Counted from the stretch's first letter, positions 1-10,978 are shown. The stretch is DNA of 64,000 nt from WHSW01 sp963742205 (GCA_963742205.1 CAVUKZ010000006.1:186001-250000); one strand, 5' to 3'. Numbers and translations: made by a program. Notes: generated from the sequence alone by a model not told the origin.

Positions 1-1
1 G

Positions 2-2515
2 ACGATCGCCGGCTGGGGCCGCGACGGCGGCTACTTCGCCACCGACTCAGACGCCGACGCCTTCGAGGCCGAGCTCACCCACATCCTTCTGCACCAAAAG
101 GCCGCCTTCAACAGCCCGGTCTGGTTCAACGTCGGCTTCGAGGAGCATCCCCAGTGCTCCGCCTGCTTCATCCTGAGCGTCGAGGACACCATGGAGTCGA
201 TCCTCGACTGGAACACCAAGGAGGGCCAGATCTTCCGCGGTGGCTCCGGCTCCGGGATCAACCTCTCCAACATCCGTGGCTCGGTCGAGCACCTCTCCAA
301 GGGCGGGCTCGCCTCGGGCCCGGTGAGCTTCATGCGCGGCGCCGACGCCTGGGCCGGGACGATCAAGTCGGGAGGCAAGACCCGGCGCGCGGCCAAGATG
401 GTCGTGCTCGACGTCGACCACCCCGACATCGAGGACTTCATCTGGTGCAAGGCCAAGGAGGAGAAGAAGGCGAACGCGCTGCGCGACGCCGGCTTCGACA
501 TGTCGATCGACGGTGAGGGCTTCACCTCGATCCAGTACCAGAACGCCAACAACTCGGTTCGGGTCACGGACGAGTTCATGGCCGCGGTCGAAAACGACGA
601 GGACTGGCACCTGACCGCCCGCAACGGCGGCCGGGTCACGAAGACCGTGAAGGCCCGCGACCTCATGAACCAGATCGCCGAGGCGGCCTGGCAGTGCGCC
701 GATCCGGGCGTTCAGTACGACTCGATCATCAACCGCTGGCACACGTCCCCGGCGTCGGGGCGGATCAACGCCTCAAACCCGTGCTCCGAGTACATGCACG
801 TCGACGACTCGGCCTGCAATCTGGCGTCGATCAACCTGATGAAGTTCCGGCGCGAGGACGGCTCCTTCGACACCGAGGAGTTCGAGCACACGGTCGACAC
901 CGTCTTCCTCGCGCAGGAGATCGTCGTCACGCCGAGCTCCTATCCCACCGATGGGATCGCCCGCAACGCGCGGGCCTTCCGCCAGCTCGGCCTCGGATAC
1001 GCCAACCTCGGCGCGCTGCTCATGTCCGACGGCGTCCCGTACGACTCCGACGAGGGACGCAACATCGCCGGCGCGATCACCGCGCTGATGACGGGGCGCG
1101 GCTACCGCAAGTCGGCGGAGATCGCGGCGGCCGTCGGTCCCTACGACGAGTACGCCAAGAACCGCGAAGCCCACAACGACGTGATGCGCATGCATCGCGA
1201 CGCGGCGTACGCGCTCCGTGACGAGGGCGTCAAGGGCGAGCTGGTCGAGGCCGCGCGCCAGAGCTGGGACGACGCGGTCGAGTTCGGTGACGAGCACGGT
1301 TACCGCAACGCCCAGGCGACGGTGCTGGCCCCCACCGGGACGATCAGCTTCCTCATGGACTGCGACACGACGGGGATCGAGCCCGACTTCTCGCTGGTGA
1401 AGTTCAAGGAGCTCGTCGGCGGCGGGCAGATGACGATCGTCAACGGCACGGTGCCGATGGCGCTGGAGACGCTCGGCTACTCACAGAGCGAGGTCGAACA
1501 GATCGAGGCATACATCAACGACAAGGGCACGATCATCGGCGCGCCGGGGCTCCGGGACGAGCACCTGCCGGTGTTCGACGTCGCCGTCGGCCAGCGGGCG
1601 ATCTCGCACATGGGCCACATCAAGATGATGGCCGCGGCGCAGCCGTTCCTCTCGGGCGCGATCTCGAAGACGGTCAACCTGCCCCAGACGGCGACGGTCG
1701 ACGACATCGCGGAGGCCTACACGGAGGGCTGGAAGCACGGTCTGAAGGCGCTGGCCATCTACCGCGACGGGTCGAAGACGGCACAGGCGCTGCGCACCGA
1801 CGCCCAGGACGAGGACGAGGCCGAGGTGGTGGCCAAGCCGGAGCGCCGCAAGATGCCGCGCGAGCGCGAATCGATCACGCACAAGTTCTCGATCGCGGGC
1901 CACGAGGGCTACATCACGGCCGGCAAGTACGAGGACGGATCGGTCGGTGAGATCTTCCTCACCGACATCGGCAAGGAGGGCTCGACCCTCCGCGGGATGA
2001 TGAACGCGTTCGCGACCGCGATCTCGATCGGCCTCCAGTACGGCGTGCCGCTGGAGACCTTCGTGCAGAAGTTCAGCTACATGCGCTTCGACCCGGAGGG
2101 GATCACCAAGAACCCGGAGATCCCGTTCGCGAAGTCGATGCCCGACTACATCATGCGCTGGCTCGCCAGCCGGTTCATCGACGACCCCGAGGCCCACGAG
2201 GACCTCGGGATCCTCACCAAGGAGGTCCGGGCGCGCAAGGAGGCGCAGCTGGCGATGTTCACCGACGACACCGCGGCGCCCGCCAACGGCGGCAACGGGA
2301 ACGGCAAGGGCAACGGCCACCCCGAGACCACGCACCAGCCGGGCAAGACGGTCGCCGCCGCGGAGGCGATGACCGACACCCCGCCGGTGGTCCCGGCGCG
2401 GGTCGCCGCCACCGGCGACCTCGGCCCGGCCTGCGAGCAGTGCGGGGGCATGATGCAGCGCACGGGCTCCTGCTACACGTGCTCGAGCTGCGGGAACAAC
2501 ACCGGCTGCGGGTGA
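2..2515 (+). CDS. nrdJ: Vitamin B12-dependent (class II) ribonucleotide reductase, 5' end missing
   Basis: Reduces ribonucleotides to deoxyribonucleotides for DNA synthesis using adenosylcobalamin instead of a dimetal/tyrosyl radical. The reading frame is open from base 2, so the start and N-terminal region lie outside the window; 837 residues are visible. Seen: FNSPVWFNVG followed by QCSACFI (first redox cysteine), NPCSEYM with the Asn-Cys-Glu catalytic set (DNA near 776-790), and APTGTISFLMDCDTTGIEPDF. The C-terminus is a cysteine-rich tail (CEQCGG, CYTCSSCG) typical of actinobacterial NrdJ, where such cysteines are thought to shuttle electrons to the active site. A low-complexity Gly/Asn linker precedes the tail. 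No NrdR gene is visible here. Identification is firm. Confidence 0.97.
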   Translation, partial: TIAGWGRDGGYFATDSDADAFEAELTHILLHQKAAFNSPVWFNVGFEEHPQCSACFILSVEDTMESILDWNTKEGQIFRGGSGSGINLSNIRGSVEHLSKGGLASGPVSFMRGADAWAGTIKSGGKTRRAAKMVVLDVDHPDIEDFIWCKAKEEKKANALRDAGFDMSIDGEGFTSIQYQNANNSVRVTDEFMAAVENDEDWHLTARNGGRVTKTVKARDLMNQIAEAAWQCADPGVQYDSIINRWHTSPASGRINASNPCSEYMHVDDSACNLASINLMKFRREDGSFDTEEFEHTVDTVFLAQEIVVTPSSYPTDGIARNARAFRQLGLGYANLGALLMSDGVPYDSDEGRNIAGAITALMTGRGYRKSAEIAAAVGPYDEYAKNREAHNDVMRMHRDAAYALRDEGVKGELVEAARQSWDDAVEFGDEHGYRNAQATVLAPTGTISFLMDCDTTGIEPDFSLVKFKELVGGGQMTIVNGTVPMALETLGYSQSEVEQIEAYINDKGTIIGAPGLRDEHLPVFDVAVGQRAISHMGHIKMMAAAQPFLSGAISKTVNLPQTATVDDIAEAYTEGWKHGLKALAIYRDGSKTAQALRTDAQDEDEAEVVAKPERRKMPRERESITHKFSIAGHEGYITAGKYEDGSVGEIFLTDIGKEGSTLRGMMNAFATAISIGLQYGVPLETFVQKFSYMRFDPEGITKNPEIPFAKSMPDYIMRWLASRFIDDPEAHEDLGILTKEVRARKEAQLAMFTDDTAAPANGGNGNGKGNGHPETTHQPGKTVAAAEAMTDTPPVVPARVAATGDLGPACEQCGGMMQRTGSCYTCSSCGNNTGCG

Positions 2516-2533
2516 TCGGTAGAGCGTCGTCGA

Positions 2534-3802
2534 TTGATGACGACCTCTTCCAGGCATAAGCGGATCGCGTCCGCGGGCCTGCTCGCGGGCTTGGTCCTGC
2601 TGGTCGCGGCCCTTCCGGGCGCGAGGTCGGCTACCCCCGGTGATCCCAACGACGTCGAGGGGCCGCTCGACCTCGCGGAAGCCCGCGTCGACCAGCAGGA
2701 TCGACACGTGAAGGTGACGATTCGCGTTCACGACTCGCTCCCACCGCTGCGCGAGCTAAGCCGCTTTCCGAGCCGCGTGGGCGCCACGGACGAGCGCTAC
2801 CTCTGCTTGCAGGTCGAGAGCAGGCGCCACGGCCGGCGTCTGTACTGCCCGGCGGGAAAGGTGCACCACCGGCGGATCGGCGTCGGCGTCTCCAGCTACG
2901 GCGATCAGGGCGCGGCGCGTAAGCGCGACCAGCTTCGGGCCGGCATCCGCCGCCAGGATCCCGACACGGTTGAACTCACCCTGCCCCTCTCGCAGCTCGG
3001 TCCGGGGCGCATCCGCTGGGCGGCGCTCAGCGGGTGGAGCGGCGACAGTTGCGTCGCTGGCGGGGGCCCGCGCCGGGACGGCAAGCGCCGCAAGCCCCGC
3101 GACGAGAAGGACCTGTGCGCTGATCGCCTGCCCGACGCCGGCCTCATTCGCGGGCGGTTGCGTCCGCTGCAGCGCGTGGGTTGCAGCGTCGCGAGTCCCC
3201 TCGTTCACCGCGCCGGCTCGTCGCGCGGACGCCGAATCGCGCTCACCTTCGACGACGGCCCGAGCCCCTACACGAAGCGCGTCCTGGGCATCCTCGATCG
3301 CGCCGGAGCCAAAGGCACGTTCTTCGTCGTCGGCAGCGAGGTGCCGGGCGACACCTCTGAGTTGAGGCGCGCGCTCGCCCACGGCCACGAGCTCGGCAAC
3401 CATTCGCTCAACCACGAGCTCCACCCCTCCTCCGCCAGCCTGCGTGCCACCAGCGACCGAATCAGGGCAGCGACCGGCTTCACCCCGTGCACCTTCCGGC
3501 CACCGTACGGCGACTACAACTCCGGCACGGTCGCCGCCGCGCAGGCGAACGGGATGTCGACGGTCATCTGGGACGTCGACCCCAAGGACTGGTCCCTGCC
3601 AGGGTCCAGCTCGATCTACAGCAGGGTCGTGGCCGGTGCGCACCCCGGGGCGATCATCATCATGCACGACGGCGGTGGCCCTCGTGGGCAAACCGTGGCC
3701 GCCCTTCCCCGGATCATCGCCACGCTCCAGTCGCGCGGCTACGACCTCGTCACCGTCACCAAGCTCCTGGGCGAGCGGTTCCGGTCGGCGGTCGCGGGCT
3801 GA
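2534..3802 (+). CDS. Secreted polysaccharide deacetylase (NodB domain)
   Basis: Probable carbohydrate esterase family 4 enzyme removing acetyl groups from peptidoglycan or another polysaccharide outside the cell. The start is TTG at 2534 or ATG at 2537, 19-22 bases after nrdJ. Residues 1-34 form a signal peptide (hydrophobic core LLAGLVLLVAALPG). An unassigned region of about 190 residues follows, then the NodB domain: TFDDGP near residue 238 (catalytic Asp and metal Asp), HELGNHSLNH near 285 (metal-binding His pair), RPPYG near 322 and MHDGG near 376 (catalytic His). All catalytic motifs are present. The N-terminal half resembles nothing I recognise. It may be co-transcribed with nrdJ, although the functions are unrelated. 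Confidence 0.9.
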   Translation: MMTTSSRHKRIASAGLLAGLVLLVAALPGARSATPGDPNDVEGPLDLAEARVDQQDRHVKVTIRVHDSLPPLRELSRFPSRVGATDERYLCLQVESRRHGRRLYCPAGKVHHRRIGVGVSSYGDQGAARKRDQLRAGIRRQDPDTVELTLPLSQLGPGRIRWAALSGWSGDSCVAGGGPRRDGKRRKPRDEKDLCADRLPDAGLIRGRLRPLQRVGCSVASPLVHRAGSSRGRRIALTFDDGPSPYTKRVLGILDRAGAKGTFFVVGSEVPGDTSELRRALAHGHELGNHSLNHELHPSSASLRATSDRIRAATGFTPCTFRPPYGDYNSGTVAAAQANGMSTVIWDVDPKDWSLPGSSSIYSRVVAGAHPGAIIIMHDGGGPRGQTVAALPRIIATLQSRGYDLVTVTKLLGERFRSAVAG

Positions 3803-3814
3803 GCGGCTCGAGCC

Positions 3815-4948
3815 CTAAGCGGTCAACGTTCCCGGAAACAGCTGCTTGGTGATCGCGAGGAACATGCCGATCGTCTCGGTTGAGAAGTTGGTCGATTTGT
3901 TCGCCGAGAGCACGATCCGGGCGTCCTGGCCGGGCAGGTAGAACATCGCGGTGTTGAAGCCGTAGATCTCGCCGTTGTGACCGAGCCAATCGCCGAGCTT
4001 GACCATCCCCAGGCCGTAGGCGAGGCTCGGCCCGCCCGTGTCAGAAATCGTGCGGAAGGTGGTCTGGCGGGCGAAGAGCCGCCGTGAGAGCAGCCTCCCG
4101 GTGCCGAGTACCTTCGCCCAGCGCCTCAGGTCGCCGAGGGTTGAGGTCATGTTGCCGGCGGTCCAGGAGACGTCGGGATTGACCGCCGTGTAGTCCTGAA
4201 GCGGCCCCGTCCCGTCGTCACCGGCGTAGTAGCCGTGCGCGAACGGCTCGATCAGCGCCGCGGTGGTCGGAGACCGGGTCCGGTCGAGACCCGCGACCTT
4301 CGCGAGCCGGTCGATCACCTTGTGGGCCGGTCGGCCGGTCACCCTCTCGATGACCATCCCGAGCAGGATGTAGTTGGAGTCGGAGTAAGAGACCATCTCC
4401 CCGGGCGGGAAGTCGGGGGCGTGGCGTTCGAGGATCGGCAGGAGGTCGGCCGGCTTCCAGCCGGGGTAGAGCGGATCGGCCGAGAACGCGGCGTTGAACT
4501 GATCGTCGCCGCTGAAGTTGTAGATCCCGGCGGTCATGGCGAGCAGCTTGCGGATGTTGATCCGCTTGCCGTTCGGGACGCCCTTGACGTACTTGTTCAG
4601 CGTGTCGGTCAGCCGCAGTTTCTTGCGGTCGATCAGCCGCAGGACCGCGACCGCGGTGAACGTCTTCGAGATCGAGGCGATCCGAACCGTGTCGTCGGGG
4701 CTCATCGGCGCGTTGGTAACCGTGTCCGAGACGCCGTAGGAGTTCTCATAGCGCTTGCCGGGCGCGTACACGCCGACGTTGACGCCGGGCACGTTCTCGC
4801 TCGACATCACGCCCTGGATCGCCGCGTCAACCTGCGCCGCTTGCTCGGGGGTGAAGCCGCTCCGAACGCCGGCGACGGCGCTCGACGCAGTCGCGAGGAC
4901 GCCGATGATCGCGATCGCTCCCAGCGTTCGTCCGTTGCGTAGCACCAC
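3815..4948 (-). CDS. Serine hydrolase of the beta-lactamase / D-Ala-D-Ala carboxypeptidase family
   Basis: Class C beta-lactamase-like fold (Pfam Beta-lactamase), probably an exported peptidase or esterase. The start is set at GTG 4948 (a second GTG is at 4945) because a longer frame to 5038 would overlap the divergent SDR gene; this start gives a signal peptide (TLGAIAIIGVLATASSAVAG). Motifs: SISK near residue 89 (nucleophile Ser and Lys), YSDSNY near 185 in place of the usual YxN, and GHNGE near 321 in place of K/HTG. The order matches Streptomyces R61-type DD-peptidases. The YSD variation and lack of a known partner leave the substrate open. It converges with the deacetylase gene, with 12 bases between them. 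Confidence 0.85.
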   Translation of the reverse strand: MVLRNGRTLGAIAIIGVLATASSAVAGVRSGFTPEQAAQVDAAIQGVMSSENVPGVNVGVYAPGKRYENSYGVSDTVTNAPMSPDDTVRIASISKTFTAVAVLRLIDRKKLRLTDTLNKYVKGVPNGKRINIRKLLAMTAGIYNFSGDDQFNAAFSADPLYPGWKPADLLPILERHAPDFPPGEMVSYSDSNYILLGMVIERVTGRPAHKVIDRLAKVAGLDRTRSPTTAALIEPFAHGYYAGDDGTGPLQDYTAVNPDVSWTAGNMTSTLGDLRRWAKVLGTGRLLSRRLFARQTTFRTISDTGGPSLAYGLGMVKLGDWLGHNGEIYGFNTAMFYLPGQDARIVLSANKSTNFSTETIGMFLAITKQLFPGTLTA

Positions 4949-5007
4949 GAGCGCCAGCCTATGCCCGGCCGAGCCCGGCAGACGCGAGAGGTGCGATCCT
5001 CGGCGGC

Positions 5008-5788
5008 GTGACCGCCCCCGGCAACGACGACCTCCCACTGGGCGGGCGAGTAGCCCTAGTCACCGGCGTCAGCCGACGCGCCGGGATCGGATTCGCGATC
5101 GCCCGCCGACTCGCCGCCGCAGGGGCGAGCATCTTCGCTCACCACCACGTGCCCCATGATCTCGAGCGGCCTTGGGGCGCAGATCCAGGTGGCGTCGAAG
5201 CGGTCCTGGACGAACTGCGTGAGGAGCTCGCGGATCCGGCCGCCACCGTCGCGGACGCCGGGATCGATCTCGTGCAGCCGGGGGCGCCGGAGCGCCTGTT
5301 CGACCAAGCGCTCGCCGAACTCGGGCATGTCGACGTCTGCGTCTGCAACCACGCATCGAGTGGACCCGACTCCGGCCTGGGCGGGCTGAACGCGGAGATT
5401 CTCGACTCCCACTGGGAGATCAACGCCCGGTCGTCCTTGCTGCTCGTTCAGGCGTTTGCGCGGGCGCACGACGGCCGGCCAGGAGGGCGAATCGTGCTCA
5501 TGACGTCGGGGCAGAACCTCGGCCCGATGCCCGGGGAGATCGCGTACGCCGCCTCCAAGGGCGCCCTCGCGGCCGTGACCGCGACGCTGGCGGACGAACT
5601 CGCCGACCGCGGGATCACGGTCAACTGCGTCAACCCCGGGCCGGTTGACACCGGGTGGCCGACCCCGGAGCTTCGCGCCACGGTGGCCGACCGCTTCCCG
5701 GGCGGCCGCTGGAGCGAGCCCGACGATGCCGCCAGGTTGATCGCCTGGTTGGTCTCTGACGACGGCCGATGGATTACCGGCCAGACCC

Positions 5789-5817
<29 letters not shown>
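5008..5817 (+). CDS. SDR family oxidoreductase
   Basis: Short-chain dehydrogenase/reductase with a Rossmann fold. GTG start at 5008, 269 residues. The nucleotide-binding glycine motif TGVSRRAGIG is near residue 20, an NHAS motif stands in place of NNAG near 113, and the catalytic Tyr-Lys pair is in YAASK near 182. The C-terminal WITGQTLNSEGGF resembles FabG-like reductases, where TGQ contacts the cofactor. The substrate cannot be read from sequence. It is divergent from the serine hydrolase across about 60 bases and overlaps the convergent ABC-F gene by 29 bases. Confidence 0.88.
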
Positions 5818-7159
<1,342 letters not shown>

Positions 7160-7269
7160 GGGCTGACCACCTCTCGAGGCGGGGGACGGGGGCGTCGGTG
7201 AGCGGTCAGTCAGCGCGCATAGATGTGGAGCGCTCGGCTCCGCGTCGAGCGTAGCGACCTTGGGCGAGC

Positions 7270-7966
7270 TCAGCCGACGAGCAGCACGATCCCGAGCGCC
7301 AACAGCCACACCGACCAGCCGATGTAGGCCAGCGGGACCACGGCGCCCGCGAGCTTCCAGCCGGACGGCTCGAAGCCACCGACGAACTCGAGCGAGCAGA
7401 GCAAAAAGAGCGGCCCGAGCACGATGCCGACCACCCCGAGCCAGTCGGCCACGGCGCCCGAGCCGAGGATCGCGACGCCGGCGAGGATCGACCAGACGCC
7501 GGTGAGCGCGTAGCCGAGGTGCTCACCGACGGCGACGCCCAGGTAGCGGTTGAAGGCCTGAAAGACGACGTCGATCGCCTCGCCGCGCGGCGACTCCGGG
7601 CTGGTGGCGGCCGCCTCCCGCGCCAGGTACGGGACCAGGAACGGCCAGCGGATCAGGCCCGAGGAACTGAACCAGCGACGCGAGCACGCCGATCACCACG
7701 CCGAGGATGACCACCGTCGCGTCTGCGTCGTCGAGGGCGATCCCGAGCAGCACCGCGAGCGGCGCGAACAGCACCGCCGAGAGCGCGAACACCCACCAGA
7801 TCAGGATCAGGGAGCTGCCGCCGGCGCGGAAGCGCTCCAGGACCTCGTGGCTCGGCCGGCGCAGCACGTCGGGGTAGTCGAAGCGCTGCGCCAACAGCGT
7901 GAAGGTGACGTTGAACAGAACCGGGACCGCGATCAGCACGAGCCCGGCGACCGCCTCCTCGCTCAC
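7270..7966 (-). CDS. DUF4386-like multi-pass membrane protein (one frameshift near 7659)
   Basis: Predicted integral membrane protein of about 231 residues after correcting one base. The N-terminal part (from ATG 7966) has hydrophobic segments AGLVLIAVPVLFNVTF and SLILIWWVFALSAVLFAPLA. The frame then breaks at a GGG run near 7659; removing one G joins VQFLG to LIRWPFLVPYLA and continues through FNRYLGVAVGEHLGYALTG and LLCSLEFVGGFE to a stop at 7270. These are hallmarks of DUF4386 proteins, whose function is unknown. The ATG overlaps the stop of the small upstream membrane protein by 4 bases, indicating translational coupling. The break is probably a sequencing error, because both halves keep family identity and codon bias. 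Confidence 0.78.
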
Positions 7967-8142
7967 GACCGTTCCCTGGCCACAAGCCAGCCGACGAGGC
8001 CGCCCACGATCGCGCCCACCTCCGGTGCCAGCGGGAGGTCGGTGGCAAGGCTCACCACGATGCCGAGGGCCAGACCGACCACGGCTCCGATCGCGATCGC
8101 CACACCAACGCTGGTCCGGCCGGTCTTCGTTCCTTCGTTCAT
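7963..8142 (-). CDS. Small membrane protein, 59 residues
   Basis: A 59-residue protein starting at ATG 8142. Residues 11-35 (VGVAIAIGAVVGLALGIVVSLA) and 39-55 (APEVGAIVGGLVGWLVA) form two likely membrane segments rich in Gly and Ala, with a charged tail ARERS. Its stop overlaps the start of the DUF4386 gene (ATGA), so the two are almost certainly co-transcribed and may work together. No known function is recognised. A longer frame reaching 8550 exists but would run into the divergent acetyltransferase-like gene, so the short form is preferred. Confidence 0.7.
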   Translation of the reverse strand: MNEGTKTGRTSVGVAIAIGAVVGLALGIVVSLATDLPLAPEVGAIVGGLVGWLVARERS

Positions 8143-8190
8143 GGCGTGTGGCTCCCGACCGTTCCGCGCCGGAGCAACCGAGGCGAGAGA

Positions 8191-8694
8191 ATGCGGCCGG
8201 TGAGAGGGTACGTGAAGAAGCTGATCCTCCCGGACGGGTTCGATCCGCCGCGTCGGCTCACCCACGAGGACGTCGTGGCGACGGTGCTCGGCCGTGCGGA
8301 CCTCGACGACGACGTCCGCGGGATCAACGCCAGCCTCGACCTCATCCGGCGCACCCGCGGCGGCCAGTGGCCGGAGGAGCCGGTCACCACCGACTTCAAC
8401 TTCGTCGACTTGGTCTGGCACGAGTGCGAGTTCCGCGAGGGGGATTCGTTCTCGTACGTGCTCCGAGACGCCGACGGCGGGTACCTCGGCTGCGCCTACC
8501 TCTATCCGCTGGGGCGCCGCAGCGAGCTCACCGAGTCGCTCGCCCGCCACGACGTCGACGTCAGCTGGTGGGTCACGACCGACGCCTACGAGGCGGGCTA
8601 CTACGAGCGCGCCTACGACGGCCTGAAGCGCTGGGTGATCGAGGATTTCCCGTTCACCAATCCGTACTGGTCAAACCGCGAGCTCCCCGGCTGA
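8191..8694 (+). CDS. GNAT-like acetyltransferase family protein
   Basis: A 167-residue protein. The start is placed at ATG 8191, with GAGGCGAGAG just upstream, rather than the alternative upstream start at 8146. The segment FSYVLRDADGGYLGCAYLYPL followed by VDVSWWVTTDAYE has the strand pattern of a GNAT fold (a substrate strand, then the central beta-4/beta-5 strands), and the C-terminus ends FTNPYWSN. I do not see a strong Q/RxxGxG/A acetyl-CoA motif, so activity is uncertain. It is followed five bases later by the SABATH-like methyltransferase start, so the two probably form an operon. Confidence 0.6.
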   Translation: MRPVRGYVKKLILPDGFDPPRRLTHEDVVATVLGRADLDDDVRGINASLDLIRRTRGGQWPEEPVTTDFNFVDLVWHECEFREGDSFSYVLRDADGGYLGCAYLYPLGRRSELTESLARHDVDVSWWVTTDAYEAGYYERAYDGLKRWVIEDFPFTNPYWSNRELPG

Positions 8695-8699
8695 GCCCG

Positions 8700-9878
8700 A
8701 TGTCGGACCGTCCCGAGCTGTCGACCATGGCTGACGACTACGCGCGCCACGCGCTCTCGCAGCGCGGAGCGTTCGAGGCAACCTTCCCGGCCGCCCTCGA
8801 GGCCGCGCGGACCTTCGCCGAGGCGCCGACGCTGTGCGTGGCCGACCTCGGCGCCGCCGACGGGGTCAACTCGCACGGCCTGATCAGCGACCTGATCTCC
8901 GAACGGGCCGGGCGGCCGCTGATCTACGCGCTCGTCGACCTGCCGACGAACGCGTGGGCCGTGGCCGCCGACCATCTGCGCCGCGCGTTCGGCGAACGGG
9001 CCCGGGACGTCGTGGTCACGCCCGGCCCTGCCGACGCCGACCTCGGGGCCGTGGATGTCGGCAGCGGACTGCATTGGGCGTCGCCGGAGGCGCACGGCGA
9101 GGCCTGCCGTCGAGCGCTCGAGCGAACGCCGCCCCCCGCTGCCGTGATCAGCCTCGCGGGCATCCCGCTCCAGGAGGCTCCCTGCCTGCCGCCCGGCAGC
9201 GTGCACGTCGCGGTCAGCGGCACCGCGATGCATTGGATCGCCGAGGCCGCCGGGATCGCCTCGACCGGGTCCGTGTTCCCGGGCTATCCGGACCACACCG
9301 ACGAGGCCGAGCGGCGTGCCTGGGCCGCGGCCGCGGCAAGCCAGTGGGAGCGCCTGCTCGAGCTGCGGGGCGTCGAGCTCGCCGCGGGCGGCCAGTTGGT
9401 CGCGGCCGTTCCAGCCTCCCCCGACCCCGACCCCGACCGGTCGGGGCTCTACGTGGAGCTCATCGGCGATATGAACCGGATCCTCGCCGAGTGGTGCGCC
9501 GCCGGGCGCATCGGCGCCGCCACCGTCGCCGCGGCCGTCGTCCCCGTGTGGATGCGGACGGTCGATGAGATCCGCGCCCCGTTCGCAGCGGGCGACGGGC
9601 GCTTTGCCGGACTCGAGCTTTTGAGCGACGACCTGTTCCGCCTCGACAACCCCTACTGGGACGACGATCCCGCGACGTTCGCGCGCGGCTACGTGCGGAG
9701 CGTCACCGCGTGGGGCGAGCCCCTGCTCCTCCGCGCGTTCGCGCTCGAGGGCGCCGAACGCGCCCGGAGCCTGCTCGCCGAGTTCCTCGCCGAGCTCGAG
9801 GAGCGCGTTGCCGTGAACCCGGACCGGTTTCGCCGCGACTACGTCGAGGCCCTGGTCATCTGCCGCAAGGTGGGCTAG
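8700..9878 (+). CDS. SABATH-type SAM-dependent carboxyl methyltransferase
   Basis: Predicted class I methyltransferase of the SABATH family (Pfam Methyltransf_7), best known from plants, where members methylate carboxyl groups of salicylate, jasmonate and related acids. ATG start at 8700, 392 residues. Seen: an N-terminal YARHALSQRGAFE helix, SAM motif VADLGAADGVNS near residue 42, a VDLPTN motif, GTAMHW near residue 177 (equivalent of the plant SLHW motif) and the late PVWMRTVDEI segment. The substrate is unknown; a small carboxylic acid is the family expectation. The gene sits five bases after the acetyltransferase-like gene. Confidence 0.8.
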   Translation: MSDRPELSTMADDYARHALSQRGAFEATFPAALEAARTFAEAPTLCVADLGAADGVNSHGLISDLISERAGRPLIYALVDLPTNAWAVAADHLRRAFGERARDVVVTPGPADADLGAVDVGSGLHWASPEAHGEACRRALERTPPPAAVISLAGIPLQEAPCLPPGSVHVAVSGTAMHWIAEAAGIASTGSVFPGYPDHTDEAERRAWAAAAASQWERLLELRGVELAAGGQLVAAVPASPDPDPDRSGLYVELIGDMNRILAEWCAAGRIGAATVAAAVVPVWMRTVDEIRAPFAAGDGRFAGLELLSDDLFRLDNPYWDDDPATFARGYVRSVTAWGEPLLLRAFALEGAERARSLLAEFLAELEERVAVNPDRFRRDYVEALVICRKVG

Positions 9879-9946
9879 GCAAGGGGTGAGCGGATTCATC
9901 ACCTAGGTCTGGTTGGCCGGACGATCACGGGGCGTAGGGTGGGCGC

Positions 9947-10927
9947 ATGAACACCACTCAGCCTTGGATCACCGCTCGCCGCCGCCCCCTTCGATCCCGC
10001 GCCCTCGCGCTGCTCTGCGCGACGCTTGGCCTTGCGGCGATCGCCGCCTCGCCGGCCGCCGCCGCGCCCGACGTGGACGGCAAGTTCACCGTTTCCGGCG
10101 TCGGGACGAACAACGACATCGCCAAGGGTCCCGACGGGAACATGTGGGTGACGCTGGACCAGACCAATGACGTCGCCAAGATCAGCCCGCGGGGCGTCGT
10201 CACCGAGTTCAATCCAGCGAACGTCACGAGCCCGGTCGGCATCACCGCGGGACCCGACGGCAACATCTGGGTGACCCAGGCCGGCGGCGTCGCCCGGTTC
10301 TCCCCGGCCAACCCCGATGGCGCGGTCAAGTTCGACATCGCCGACGTCAGCGATCCGCGCCCGATCGTCACCGGCCCCGATGGGAACCTGTGGACGGTCA
10401 GCGGCGAGAACGTGATCCGGATCCCGCCCGCCAACCCCACGACCGCGACGTCGTTCGGTGCTCGTCGCGGGGCGCGACATCGACGCCAGCAGGGACGGCA
10501 GGCTCTGGGTCGCCGACTTCGCCAGCCAGGTGGTCCGGGTGACCACCGCGGGTGTCGCCACGGCCTTCTCGACCGGAGACGGCTCCGGGCTGCAGGCGAT
10601 CGCCGCGGGCCCAAGAGCCAGGTCGCCTATGCCGACCCGACGTCCCAGCCGCAGAAGATCGGCCGGGTCTCGTCGAGCGGCCAGATCCAGAAGACGAACA
10701 CGCCGGGCGACCCGTTCGGCGTCGCCTTCGGCAACGACAACGCCTACTGGTTCCCGCGCTTCGCCACCGGCGACCTGGTGCGTCTGACGCCCGCCGGCGT
10801 CCGCTCGCACCTGGGCGGCCTGGGTCCGAACTCGGGTCCGCGGCGGATCGCCACCGGCCCAAACCACACCCTCTGGGTGACGCTCGACCAGGCCGAAAAG
10901 GTCGCCCGGGTCACCGGCGTGAACTAG
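9947..10927 (+). CDS. Secreted beta-propeller protein, virginiamycin B lyase/NHL-like (two compensating frameshifts)
   Basis: Signal peptide at residues 1-41 (ALLCATLGLAAIAASPAAAA), then repeated blades marked by GPDGNMWVT, GPDGNIWVT and GPDGNLWTV, the signature of the streptogramin lyase (Vgb)/NHL propeller superfamily. The stretch 10457-10612 is out of frame: one extra base near 10457 and one missing near 10612. The neighbouring frame there reads LVAGRDIDASRDGRLWVADF, which completes the blade. Downstream is NHTLWVTLDQAEKVARVTG. Catalytic activity is doubtful; many such proteins are extracellular and uncharacterised. A paralogue lies at 32722-34010. The gene ends just before a strong terminator shared with the convergent M1 peptidase. 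Confidence 0.75.
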   Translation: MNTTQPWITARRRPLRSRALALLCATLGLAAIAASPAAAAPDVDGKFTVSGVGTNNDIAKGPDGNMWVTLDQTNDVAKISPRGVVTEFNPANVTSPVGITAGPDGNIWVTQAGGVARFSPANPDGAVKFDIADVSDPRPIVTGPDGNLWTVSGENVIRIPPANPTTATSFGARRGARHRRQQGRQALGRRLRQPGGPGDHRGCRHGLLDRRRLRAAGDRRGPKSQVAYADPTSQPQKIGRVSSSGQIQKTNTPGDPFGVAFGNDNAYWFPRFATGDLVRLTPAGVRSHLGGLGPNSGPRRIATGPNHTLWVTLDQAEKVARVTGVN

Positions 10928-10949
10928 CGCTCAGCTCTGACAGGAAGTG

Positions 10950-10978
10950 AAAGGGCCCCGCACGGCGCGGGGCCCTTT
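10950..10978. terminator. Bidirectional intrinsic terminator
   Basis: A perfect 12-bp stem (AAAGGGCCCCGC at 10950-10961 pairing with 10967-10978) with a 5-base loop. The A-run on one side and T-run on the other let it work for both strands. It lies between the convergent propeller gene (stop 10927) and the corrected stop of the M1 peptidase (11001), which supports the corrected 3' end of that gene. Confidence 0.9.
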
